Shown: positions 16,843-25,312 of the stretch, piece by piece
How positions within the stretch are numbered: the stretch's first letter is position 1
Layout of the letters: the number at the start of each line of letters is the position of its first letter
Assembly: GCA_900314655.1 (NCBI GenBank)
Contig: OMWC01000019.1
Location: 1-64,000, forward strand
Direction: 5' to 3'
Origin: an uncultured Prevotellaceae bacterium
GTDB lineage: Bacteria; Bacteroidota; Bacteroidia; Bacteroidales; Bacteroidaceae
DNA length: 64,000 nucleotides
Made by a program: the position numbers and the translations under genes
Notes under the pieces: generated by a model
Told to the model about the DNA's origin: nothing
The model's database searches: none
What the model saw: the letters and a program-made list of their open reading frames with translations, nothing else

Positions 16843-19215
16843 CTATGGCTGTACTAATCTTACTTCATATATTTCACCAATCTGACGATGAGGCTTTGCC
16901 ACGAACTTCACGCGCACCTGCTTCTTATCCTTAAGCACGGTGGCAGGCAGTTCGTAGGTTTCATATTTGAACTCGGAGATACGGTACTTACCGGTGTTAT
17001 TGACCGATTGTACCAGCACATCATCCACAAAGATGTCGAACTCATGCGTCTTCCACTCACCTACGCCCCAATATTTCAGGCGCAGGCTCAAATCTGTGCG
17101 ACCGCCAGTCTGCATGAGGTAACTGAACGAATGACCATCGCGGGCATCACGGAAGAACACATTGTTGGAATTACCGGTATAACTCCCGTCGGTCTCCATC
17201 TTATGGTCCGTCTCTGGCTGTTGTTCGCCGGGCTGCACCTTATCAATGGTACGTGCCTCCAAGGCTTGCCGCTCACGCTCTTCCTGGGCGAGACGGTCGA
17301 GATATTGCTGATAACTGTTCTCCGTCAACGCAAGCCAATACATCATATATCGGCTGTCATGGATTTCGAAGAAAGGCTGCAATTCTCCCGAGATGCCGTT
17401 AATCATCTTCGTAGAGAGCGTAAAATGGAGCGGTTTCCCAGGTATGGGTGTCAGTTGCGAGGGAATGTCCTCGATGTTATTATTTATCAGAATGGGCGCC
17501 TGATCGATGGGTAGCTTGGCTCCGCTTGCATACTGACCAAAACGGCTGTCATCGGCAATGAGGTGTGCCATATCCTCCGTACCTGTCTTCATACCAAGCA
17601 GGATGGGACCATACATCAACGCCACATACTGAGGCACGTTGGGCAGGTATTTAAGACTTGCGTGCATGGGGTAATGAACGGTGACCACATCACCACGCTT
17701 CCATTTACGGTCGATGGTGACATAGGAAGAAGGACCCGTGATGATGTTTACGGGTGTACCGTTTACCTCAACCTTAAACTCTCCGGGACGGACCCACCCT
17801 GGATAACGCACCAGCAGGGAGAAACGGCCTTTACCCTGGGTGATGGTGATGCGGCTCTCTTCACTATAGGGGAAATTGGTCTCCTGACGAAGCACAACGC
17901 CCCGTTCTTTCCAGTTCAGTTCGGATGCCACAAAGAGGTTCACAAAGAGCGCATCACCCGAATGGGTGTAAATAAACTGTCCATACTTACCATGGTTTTC
18001 CATGCCGGTACCCACACAGCACCACATGGCTTCGTTGGGAGCCGAGTAGTTACGGTAATGACGCGGACGCTCTGGCGTGAAATAGACATAGCCTCCATGC
18101 TCAGGATGTTGCGATGAGAGGATATGGTTCATCATGGCTTGCTCATAAAAGTCAGCATAGCGTGCCTCAGGATTACGGCGATGCAGGTCTTCGGTCAGTT
18201 TCAGCATATTGTTGGTATTGCAGGTCTCCGGTCCATCGATATCGTTGATAAAATCCATGCAGGCATCTTTGGCGGGGAAATGCTCCCGACGGCTGTTGCC
18301 GCCGAAAGCCAGTGTACGCTCTCCGGTGACGATATCCCAGAAGAAGGAGGCAGCCGAATGATACACCTCATCACGACTTACTTCAGCGATACGCTCAAAG
18401 CCCACCACTTTCGGTATCTGGGTATTGGCATGCAGATTGTCGAGACAATCCTGCCGTTGTGACAGAGGCGTGAGCAACCGCTTATGAGAGAAACGACGGG
18501 CACATTCAAGATACTTTTTTTCACCCGTGATGGCGTAAGCATCGGCAATGACTTCGTTCATTCCGCCATGCTCGTTGCCAAGCATCTGCTCCATCTGCTG
18601 ATCTGTGAGTTTCGATGTGATATTGACAGCCCAGTCGCAGAACTCCAGGAAGAGATTCTTCGCTTGCTCATTACCACAATATACCCATGCGTCGCGAAGT
18701 CCGGCATACATCTTGTGAAGATTGTAGAAGGGTGCCCACGAACCGCTATATACGCGGAAGTCGCCATTCTTGAAACCACTCCAGATGTTCGCACTATTGG
18801 GCATACCACCCATATAGCCGATGCCCCATTCGGGATGATTCTTCCTATTCGCCGCGGCACACTCGGCAATCTCGCTGATCATGTACTCCATACGGCGGCG
18901 GCATTCTTCATCGCCTGTGGCGGCATTGATAGCCATTGCTGTCAGATAATGACCTCCTACGTGACCGTCCAATCCGTCCCAGTTAGGATAGGTCTTGGCC
19001 TTGGGTTCCAAACCTGCCTCCTTACGATAGGGTGCCAACAAGCGGTCGCAGTCATACTTCAGAAGGGTTTTGATATTCAGGTCACGGGCATGCTTCAACG
19101 GTCCTTCGAGCAGAGTTACGTCACCCAATGGGAACTCGTTAGCATAAAGACCATTCTGGGCTGTAGCCGTCATGGCCACAGCCCCAAACAATAGGGAAAG
19201 AAAGATGCTTTTCAT
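16843..19215 (-). CDS. GH127/GH146-type beta-L-arabinofuranosidase
   Basis: This 790-residue exported protein belongs to the former DUF1680 group. It keeps the unusual metal/cysteine site of these enzymes: E330 and C332 in GPETCNTNN, and C399-C400 in AMWCCVGTGMENHGKYG. In characterised members one of the paired cysteines is the nucleophile and the others, with the glutamate, bind zinc. The (alpha/alpha)6 barrel covers about 30-430 and beta domains follow to the C-terminus. These enzymes release beta-L-arabinofuranose, here probably from arabinose side chains or plant glycoproteins mixed with xylan. It is packed 2-3 nt from its neighbours, so it is in the middle of an operon. Confidence 0.9.
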   Translation of the reverse strand: MKSIFLSLLFGAVAMTATAQNGLYANEFPLGDVTLLEGPLKHARDLNIKTLLKYDCDRLLAPYRKEAGLEPKAKTYPNWDGLDGHVGGHYLTAMAINAATGDEECRRRMEYMISEIAECAAANRKNHPEWGIGYMGGMPNSANIWSGFKNGDFRVYSGSWAPFYNLHKMYAGLRDAWVYCGNEQAKNLFLEFCDWAVNITSKLTDQQMEQMLGNEHGGMNEVIADAYAITGEKKYLECARRFSHKRLLTPLSQRQDCLDNLHANTQIPKVVGFERIAEVSRDEVYHSAASFFWDIVTGERTLAFGGNSRREHFPAKDACMDFINDIDGPETCNTNNMLKLTEDLHRRNPEARYADFYEQAMMNHILSSQHPEHGGYVYFTPERPRHYRNYSAPNEAMWCCVGTGMENHGKYGQFIYTHSGDALFVNLFVASELNWKERGVVLRQETNFPYSEESRITITQGKGRFSLLVRYPGWVRPGEFKVEVNGTPVNIITGPSSYVTIDRKWKRGDVVTVHYPMHASLKYLPNVPQYVALMYGPILLGMKTGTEDMAHLIADDSRFGQYASGAKLPIDQAPILINNNIEDIPSQLTPIPGKPLHFTLSTKMINGISGELQPFFEIHDSRYMMYWLALTENSYQQYLDRLAQEERERQALEARTIDKVQPGEQQPETDHKMETDGSYTGNSNNVFFRDARDGHSFSYLMQTGGRTDLSLRLKYWGVGEWKTHEFDIFVDDVLVQSVNNTGKYRISEFKYETYELPATVLKDKKQVRVKFVAKPHRQIGEIYEVRLVQP

Positions 19216-19217
19216 TT

Positions 19218-20726
19218 TTATTTCTTGAGTTTTGCTTTTCCATTCACGATATATAGACCAGGAGACAGACTGTTCCAGTTGCTCTTTTCCCCCACCTTGA
19301 CACCCTGAAGGTTGAAAACAGAATCTCCATACCGTGAACGGTCATTGGTCAATGGTGAATTTTCAACAATCTGAATACCAGTCGTGGGGGTGAGGGTACA
19401 GAAAGTGAAGTAGGTGGGCTCATCGAACATGGCGGGATGTGTAGCATCCTTGAGATACTTGCCAGTGCCTACATTCTTCAGCGTCCAGCCCTTGCCTTCC
19501 ACATACTGAATATCCCATACCGCACCGTCAGGAATGACGTAACCTCTCTGGCCGTTCAGACCTTGGATAAAGCAACTGCTTCCTGTAAGAGCCTGTGAGT
19601 TGAGATAGCCTGTGCCGCCATCCACCTGGTATTCCTCACCATCAGTGGTAATAAGGCGCAGGCTCCGGCCACCATTGATTCTGCCAACCTTGAAGAGGCA
19701 ACCCTCGTTGATATTTATCAACGCCGTTTTATAGTCATCGTAGCCTAATTTCTGATCGGATTCACAATAGAAAGCCTTACCTTCAGCCTCGTTGACGATA
19801 GCAAAGTTTTTCTGAGTCAAGGCTGACAAACCACCTGTAAGGCGCTCGCCGATGGTCCAGTATTTTGTGTAATTCTCAGGATGATTCATCACATCTAGAA
19901 CCTTTTCGGCATAGCGCTTGCCCAAGGTGCGATAACCCGCAGCCGAAAAATGCCAAGGGTCTTTACCATTGCCTTGAAGCCCCTCAGCAGATATGGCATG
20001 ACCAGTAGGAATAACTTCGGGTATACGGTTTACTTGTACGTTATGGCTTTCGCAACCACCACTCTGAGGAGCATCACCCTTATGCTCTACCTCACCGACA
20101 TAAATATGCACATCGGAGGGCCGGAGATCAAGATCCCTCAACATGTCCTTATAAATCTTCTTGACCATGTTAGGCCAGTTAGGATCACCACAGTTCGATT
20201 CGCCCTGATGCAGGAGGATGCCCTTGATGACACCCACCTCCTGAGCTTTCTTTGCCATTTCTATGATGCGGCCGTAAGGATTAGCCCCATAATAGTTTCT
20301 GGCTATCTGAGCCCACCACTCGTTGTAATTATCTTTGTATTTCTGCTCATAAAGGTCCTTATCAAACATCTCAATAGGACTGCCTCCCATAGCAACCGCA
20401 ATGACACCGATTTTCTTGTCGGGAAGTTCCTTTACCATCGTACGGCCGAAATAGTCCGTCGGGCCTAACTTGCCAACAGGGCTGACAATGGGACATTCAG
20501 CTGTGTACCAGTTGCCAAGTGTACGCTTAGGATTATCGAAATTACAAGTGGCCAGCATCTGGAAACGAGGGTCCACATTGCCCACATCTTGGGCTTCCCA
20601 CTGGGCATTGCCCTCCATGTTAGACTGTCCGAAACAGATGTAGATATAGAAGTTAGGATCTACTTCAGCCCGCATTCCCTGCAGGCCGGTTGCCAATAAT
20701 GCGATTGATAATAGAAATCTTTTCAT
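19218..20726 (-). CDS. CE6-type acetyl xylan esterase
   Basis: This exported SGNH/SASA-type esterase has 502 residues. Block I is CFGQSNMEG with nucleophile S35, a later block is LLHQGESNCGD, and the catalytic Asp-His pair sits in DPWHFSAAGYRTLG. This is the CE6 arrangement of acetyl xylan esterases and sialate O-acetylesterase relatives. After the catalytic domain (about 22-290) there is a beta-rich C-terminal part and a tail ending GLYIVNGKAKLKK, which resembles a Bacteroidota sorting tail. It would remove acetyl groups from xylan so that GH10 and GH3 enzymes can act. Upstream, 20735-20763 is a patch of TTATCGTTAGGGT-like repeats. Confidence 0.88.
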   Translation of the reverse strand: MKRFLLSIALLATGLQGMRAEVDPNFYIYICFGQSNMEGNAQWEAQDVGNVDPRFQMLATCNFDNPKRTLGNWYTAECPIVSPVGKLGPTDYFGRTMVKELPDKKIGVIAVAMGGSPIEMFDKDLYEQKYKDNYNEWWAQIARNYYGANPYGRIIEMAKKAQEVGVIKGILLHQGESNCGDPNWPNMVKKIYKDMLRDLDLRPSDVHIYVGEVEHKGDAPQSGGCESHNVQVNRIPEVIPTGHAISAEGLQGNGKDPWHFSAAGYRTLGKRYAEKVLDVMNHPENYTKYWTIGERLTGGLSALTQKNFAIVNEAEGKAFYCESDQKLGYDDYKTALININEGCLFKVGRINGGRSLRLITTDGEEYQVDGGTGYLNSQALTGSSCFIQGLNGQRGYVIPDGAVWDIQYVEGKGWTLKNVGTGKYLKDATHPAMFDEPTYFTFCTLTPTTGIQIVENSPLTNDRSRYGDSVFNLQGVKVGEKSNWNSLSPGLYIVNGKAKLKK

Positions 20727-20763
20727 CTTTCAGTTATCGTTAGGGTTAACGTTATCGTTAGAG

Positions 20764-21723
20764 TTACTTATTGCGTGCGGCATCGAAGAACTTCACCATG
20801 TGGGCAAGATTCTCCTCGGTGTACATATTGAAACCATGGCCACCTCCGTCAACGGGATAGAACTCTGACTTGACGCCAGCATCCTGAAGGGCTACGGCGA
20901 ACTGCTCACCCTGACAGAAGGGAACCACATTATCCTCCGTGCCGTGGAAAACGATGATGGGAGGATCGTTCTTATCCAAATAGGTGGCTACGCTCAGAGA
21001 GCGGTATTTGTCGGGGGCTTCCTCTTTCGAGACACCGCCCAGCAGTACCTGTTCAGGTGACGGATTCATCGTCATGGCCTTTCCGCAATCCATGTGGAGC
21101 AAATCCACGGGACCCGACCAATCGGCAGCTACACTCACTCGGCTGCTATAGCCGGTATAAGGACCTACGCTGCCTTCCAGATCGATTTGTTCCGTACCCA
21201 CCGTGGTTTGTGAAGTACCCGAAGTAGCGGCTGCCAACGATGACAGATGACCGCCGGAAGAGAAACCGGATGTGGCCACAAAGGTGGTATCGAGCTGATA
21301 TTTGTCGGCATTGGCACGCAGGTAGCGGATAACGGCCTTGATATCATGAATCTGGGCAGGATAATGGGCATCCTGACTGGAACGGTGGTTAGGTGTCACC
21401 ACAGCATAGCCTGCCTTCAACAAGGCAGCACAGATGGTGCCGAGGTCGGCCATGCCTTTACTGCTGTTGCTGAACCATGCACTTCCATAGATATGTACGA
21501 CCACGGGGTATCGCTCCGCCTTCTTTTCGGGCAGATAGATGTCGAGCGTGTGATAAGCCTTGTCGTCACCGGCATAGTTAAGGTCGCTGAACTTCTGGGA
21601 ATAGTGCATCTGACTGGCAGAGATCTGCTGACCTCCGAAACCAAAGCCACCCTGAGGCTGAGCCCAGCCGACAGTTGACATGAATGATAGTTGGCAAATG
21701 ATAAATGATAATTTGGTTTTCAT
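20764..21723 (-). CDS. exported alpha/beta hydrolase (esterase)
   Basis: This 319-residue protein has a signal peptide (about 1-21) and a compact alpha/beta hydrolase fold of the hormone-sensitive lipase/BD-FAE-like type. The oxyanion region reads VVHIYGSAWF, the nucleophile elbow is GFSSGGH, the acid lies in GTEDNVVPF and the histidine in GGGHGF. BD-FAE-type enzymes act on small esters, including feruloyl or acetyl esters of oligosaccharides. It starts 10 nt after the GH97-GH43 gene and precedes CE6, so a role in de-esterifying xylo-oligosaccharides is likely. The substrate is not established. Confidence 0.85.
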   Translation of the reverse strand: MKTKLSFIICQLSFMSTVGWAQPQGGFGFGGQQISASQMHYSQKFSDLNYAGDDKAYHTLDIYLPEKKAERYPVVVHIYGSAWFSNSSKGMADLGTICAALLKAGYAVVTPNHRSSQDAHYPAQIHDIKAVIRYLRANADKYQLDTTFVATSGFSSGGHLSSLAAATSGTSQTTVGTEQIDLEGSVGPYTGYSSRVSVAADWSGPVDLLHMDCGKAMTMNPSPEQVLLGGVSKEEAPDKYRSLSVATYLDKNDPPIIVFHGTEDNVVPFCQGEQFAVALQDAGVKSEFYPVDGGGHGFNMYTEENLAHMVKFFDAARNK

Positions 21724-21733
21724 AATTATAAGT

Positions 21734-24700
21734 TTATTTCTTGTGATATATGAACTGATTGATATCTACGTAGCCGCCTGTGCGCTTGGTGGCGTAGTTG
21801 AAGATGCCGAACTTGGTACCCATGAAGAAACGCTGCCAGTCGAACCGCAGGGGATAGCGGGCTGTTCCTATCTGCGTCCACTCGGAGCCATCGAGGCTGT
21901 AGTAGAAATTGGCGGCATCACGACCGCCCTGACGGCCTTTCACCGGACGGAAATCAGCATCCACGCGCAGCCAAATCTTCGTCTGGTGGAGCGGAATCTC
22001 TGCGATGCAGTTCTCCTTATTCTCTGCGACCTCCTTGTCGCGGTCGGTGAGTTTCACGGAGAGTTCATTCATCTGCAACACCAACTTACCGCCCCGCTTC
22101 TTCACGCAGAGGGCTCCCGTGTCGCTGTTGAAAGCCGCCAGTCCGGCGCAGTCGCCATCCTTCATGTGCGAGAGGTCCATCTCGATGGCACCGCTGCACT
22201 GGGGGCCTTCCATCCGTTGCGTAAGCGTATTAGGTGCCAGATAGAGCGTATTGACCACCCTGTTCGTCTTCAGGCGCAGGTATCCCGGCCGCTCTTTCAG
22301 AGACCACGACTTGTCTATTGGGTTGTGGTTCCATTGCCATTGGAGTCCGAGTCTTTCAGCCGAGAAATCATCGCTCTTTACAATCGATGCCGCAGGCTGT
22401 CCGCTTTTCAGCGGTCTTACCGTTTCGGGCACCTTACCGTTCTCATCGCCCAGCATCGGCCATCCGTCAATCCAGCGGCAGGGCATCAGCGTGAGCACAC
22501 GTCCCACGCCTCCACGATCCTGGAAGATGATGCCGTACCAATCGCCGTCTTCCGTATCCACGATGGTGCCTTGTGCCTCATAGGAGAAGCCGCCGAACTC
22601 GCTCTCCAGAATGACTTGTTTCTCGTAGGGGCCCTCAATGTTGTCGGCACGGTAGCACACCTCACGCCGATGATGCCCCGGGGCGTATGTATGCGAAATC
22701 ATCAGCAGGTAGTATTTGCCGCGGTGTTTGATCATGCGGCTACCTTCCAGGAGTCCTTTTTCCTCAGCCTCGCGCTTGAAGAGCTGCCGATGCGTGCCCT
22801 CGATGACATCCGAGAGATCGGGCTTCAACTCCATCAACTCGCCCGTGCCATAGACGACATAGACGCGCCCGTCATCGTCAAAGAACAACGAGCAGTCGTG
22901 GAAATGGCGCATACGCGACACCAGTGTCCAGGGCCCTGAGGCCTGCGGAGCGGTCATGATATAGGTTTCGCCGGGATGCTGAGGTCCGGGCTGGGGAGCA
23001 TTCTCGTTGGGCGCAAAGAGCGCATAGAACCTGCCGTTATGGTATTTCAGCGATGTGGCCCATTGGCCTCGGCCATAGGCCGTACCATTCTGCAGGTCAT
23101 ATTTCGGTGAGTCCGTCAGACGGTCGAAGATATAGCCCACGGTCTCCCAGTTTTTCAAGTCTTTCGATGCCATCACGGGTGCTCCGGGCATCAGGTGCAT
23201 CGTGGTGGAAACCATATAGAACGTATCACCCACGCGGATGACATCAGGATCGGGGACGTCGGCCCATAGCATCGGATTATGGACGGCTTCTTCGATGATG
23301 AATACAAAACCGCCACGCGGCTGGCAGTTGACAGACGGTGACAACCGTCCACCGATGGGCAGGATGTCCCAACCCCCTCCGTCTCTCCCCCTCGGGGGAG
23401 CTGGTGGGGGGTCCAGAAATGCTTTTGTGAAGCGATCTTCCTTCACGATGCCGTCAAGTTGGAGGGGGATGGTCTTCACCGAATCGCTACCGTTGATACC
23501 GGCCACATACCAAGTGGTACCCTTGCGGCGGGCCATCACCACATATTCGCCGGGATAGCCTGCCACCAAGCGGGTCTCATCCCATGCCGTGGGCAGATTG
23601 CTCAGGAAGTCCTGCACCTCCTTGGGTTGTGCATAATAGCTCTCGGGTTTGTCGGCCAGATGCTGGAGACCGCTCTCAAACAACACGGTCAAAGCCAGTT
23701 CATGGGCATTGGTGGTGATATGGGGATGCTGCGAATCGCTGAACGTACAGGGTGTGTAGTCCATCGGCCCAATCACGTTGCGGGTGAAAGGCAGGGTGGC
23801 ATTATGGCGGGCAGCCTTCGCGGTGAAGGTCGGCACATTGTTGTACCATTCGGCCCCATAGACGGCTTCCGTCGATAGCAGGTTAGGCCATGTGCGTTGC
23901 CAGCCACGCGGAATCGTCGCACCATGGAAATTCACCAGCAGATGATGGCGGGCGGCACATTCCAGCAAATCCTGCTGGTAGTCCATGTTCTGCTGACTGT
24001 CGCCGGAGAAGAAGTCAATCTTCACACCGGCCACGCCCATCCGTTCGCACCAGGCAAACTCCCGTTCGCGGTCTTCTTTCTTGTTCAGACGGTATTTCGG
24101 CGTAGGGGCACCATCCACCCATCCCACGGATGAATTGTACCAGATCATCGGCCTGACGCCCCGCTGTTTGGCGTAGTTGATGGCATCCTCGATGGTAGGG
24201 CCGCCTTGCATCGTGTCCCATTCAGCATCGATGAGCACGTAGGGCAGACGAAGCTTTTCGGCCATATCCACGTATTGCTTGATGATATCATAGTCGTTGG
24301 AACCATGGTTATAGGCCCAATAAATCCACGACACCGTACCAGGCTTAATCCAACTGGTATCCGCAATCTTGCTCGGTTCGCTCACATCGGTCACCAACGT
24401 GGATTCCACCACATCTTTCAAGCTTCCGATGATAGCCACTCTCCAGGGAGTGAAGAGTGAAGAGTGAAGAGTGAAGAATTTGCTGCCGCCATCGCTCTCA
24501 GCCGGAGTCACGCGGTAGTTCTCCCCGTCATTAAAGAGACAGGCAGCACTTTGTCCGCGCCCGATATTCGCCTCCGTGAGCAATACGAAAGTGCCGTTCA
24601 CGGGTTCGAGCAAGGCAGGGAATCCCCAGCGGTTGTTGTAGCCCTCTGCCGACTTCGAAATGCCGCTGAACGAAGGAACGGGCTCCACCTTGTAGGTAGT

Positions 24701-25174
24701 CGTGAGCGGGAAGAATCCCTCGTAGGAATCCGTCCATTGCTGCATCCACCGGCGGGTGCCTTCGGGAATCCTGTAGGACAAAAGTTCCTCAGAGCCACCC
24801 TCATAGCGGAAAGCCACGCCATCGTTGAACACACGGAAGACCAACTCTTTTCCGCCGCCTATACGATAGCGGTACTCATTGGCCTCATTCTCACAATGGC
24901 TGCGCTTGCCCGATACCATATCATAACTGACATGAAGATGCCTGGGGCCAGAACCCTCTCCGAGGCGAAGCATAGGACCCCTCCCTTCGGGAGGGGCAGG
25001 GGTGGGCTTCCCCGTCATGCTCAACACCTGTTTCCCTTCATGGAAAACCTCAAAACCGGTATCCACACGTTTCACCTCAATGCGCTTGTCGGGTGAAGTC
25101 ATGGTCTTCTCTTGAGCCTCAACACCAGTACTGAGAGCAAGAAATAGTAGTACGACAAAAATGTTCTTTATCAT
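21734..25174 (-). CDS. GH97 - GH43 bifunctional fusion enzyme
   Basis: This exported protein of 1146 residues joins two glycosidases. Residues about 22-625 are GH97, with D387 in GVKIDFFSGD and E436 in STEAVYG, the arrangement of retaining GH97 members (alpha-galactosidase or beta-L-arabinopyranosidase) rather than the inverting SusB type. Residues about 630-930 are GH43 (base D642 in VPDPDVIRVGD; HDCSLFFDDDG later), followed by a concanavalin-like sandwich (about 940-1146), as in subfamily-12-like GH43 enzymes. Three stretches are repeat-derived: P57-P67, F233-T242 and about 588-601. It leads the operon that runs to GH43-CBM6. A fusion would let one protein remove two kinds of side chain. 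Confidence 0.9.
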   Translation of the reverse strand: MIKNIFVVLLFLALSTGVEAQEKTMTSPDKRIEVKRVDTGFEVFHEGKQVLSMTGKPTPAPPEGRGPMLRLGEGSGPRHLHVSYDMVSGKRSHCENEANEYRYRIGGGKELVFRVFNDGVAFRYEGGSEELLSYRIPEGTRRWMQQWTDSYEGFFPLTTTYKVEPVPSFSGISKSAEGYNNRWGFPALLEPVNGTFVLLTEANIGRGQSAACLFNDGENYRVTPAESDGGSKFFTLHSSLFTPWRVAIIGSLKDVVESTLVTDVSEPSKIADTSWIKPGTVSWIYWAYNHGSNDYDIIKQYVDMAEKLRLPYVLIDAEWDTMQGGPTIEDAINYAKQRGVRPMIWYNSSVGWVDGAPTPKYRLNKKEDREREFAWCERMGVAGVKIDFFSGDSQQNMDYQQDLLECAARHHLLVNFHGATIPRGWQRTWPNLLSTEAVYGAEWYNNVPTFTAKAARHNATLPFTRNVIGPMDYTPCTFSDSQHPHITTNAHELALTVLFESGLQHLADKPESYYAQPKEVQDFLSNLPTAWDETRLVAGYPGEYVVMARRKGTTWYVAGINGSDSVKTIPLQLDGIVKEDRFTKAFLDPPPAPPRGRDGGGWDILPIGGRLSPSVNCQPRGGFVFIIEEAVHNPMLWADVPDPDVIRVGDTFYMVSTTMHLMPGAPVMASKDLKNWETVGYIFDRLTDSPKYDLQNGTAYGRGQWATSLKYHNGRFYALFAPNENAPQPGPQHPGETYIMTAPQASGPWTLVSRMRHFHDCSLFFDDDGRVYVVYGTGELMELKPDLSDVIEGTHRQLFKREAEEKGLLEGSRMIKHRGKYYLLMISHTYAPGHHRREVCYRADNIEGPYEKQVILESEFGGFSYEAQGTIVDTEDGDWYGIIFQDRGGVGRVLTLMPCRWIDGWPMLGDENGKVPETVRPLKSGQPAASIVKSDDFSAERLGLQWQWNHNPIDKSWSLKERPGYLRLKTNRVVNTLYLAPNTLTQRMEGPQCSGAIEMDLSHMKDGDCAGLAAFNSDTGALCVKKRGGKLVLQMNELSVKLTDRDKEVAENKENCIAEIPLHQTKIWLRVDADFRPVKGRQGGRDAANFYYSLDGSEWTQIGTARYPLRFDWQRFFMGTKFGIFNYATKRTGGYVDINQFIYHKK
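23374..23415. repeat. GC-rich palindrome inside the GH97 module
   Basis: This palindrome (core CTCCCCCTCGGGGGAG, 23386-23401) lies within the coding sequence and encodes DPPPAPPRGRDGGG in the GH97-GH43 protein. It belongs to the same family as 24975-25012, in the same orientation and reading frame relative to the gene, and to the intergenic copies at 1584 and 9093. Confidence 0.75.
24448..24478. repeat. GAGTGAA tandem repeat inside GH97
   Basis: Four GAGTGAA units plus GAA are translated on the minus strand as FFTLHSSLFT within the GH97 module (residues 233-242). Heptamer arrays are otherwise intergenic in this window. Confidence 0.75.
24975..25012. repeat. GC-rich palindrome inside the GH97 N-terminal domain
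   Basis: The core is CCCCTCCCTTCGGGAGGGG, followed by CAGGGGTGGGC, closely related to the 36-bp intergenic repeat. It is read in frame as PTPAPPEGRGP (residues 57-67) and interrupts a beta-sandwich where other GH97 proteins have a short loop. Confidence 0.75.
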
Positions 25175-25193
25175 CTTTTAGGTTTTAGCTATG

Positions 25194-25201
25194 CAAAGAT
25201 A
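25194..25201 (-). promoter_or_regulatory. promoter box for the GH97-GH43 operon
   Basis: TATCTTTG on the minus strand, about 20 nt before the GH97-GH43 start. The surrounding GCTATGCAAAGATAA is shared with the promoter of the second GH97 gene at 32149-32156, a hint of common regulation. Confidence 0.55.
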
Positions 25202-25312
25202 AGCATTTCCCTCGTATCCGCGCGTATAAAAAAGTAAAGAAATCCCCTACTTCCGTTCAAATGAGACATTCACGAAAGTAAGGGATACATTTTCGTTGGG
25301 CATAAAGCCTGA

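Noticed and set aside
21680..22939. Plus-strand open frame of 419 codons
   Set aside because: Antisense to the alpha/beta hydrolase start and the GH43 half of the fusion; judged a shadow.
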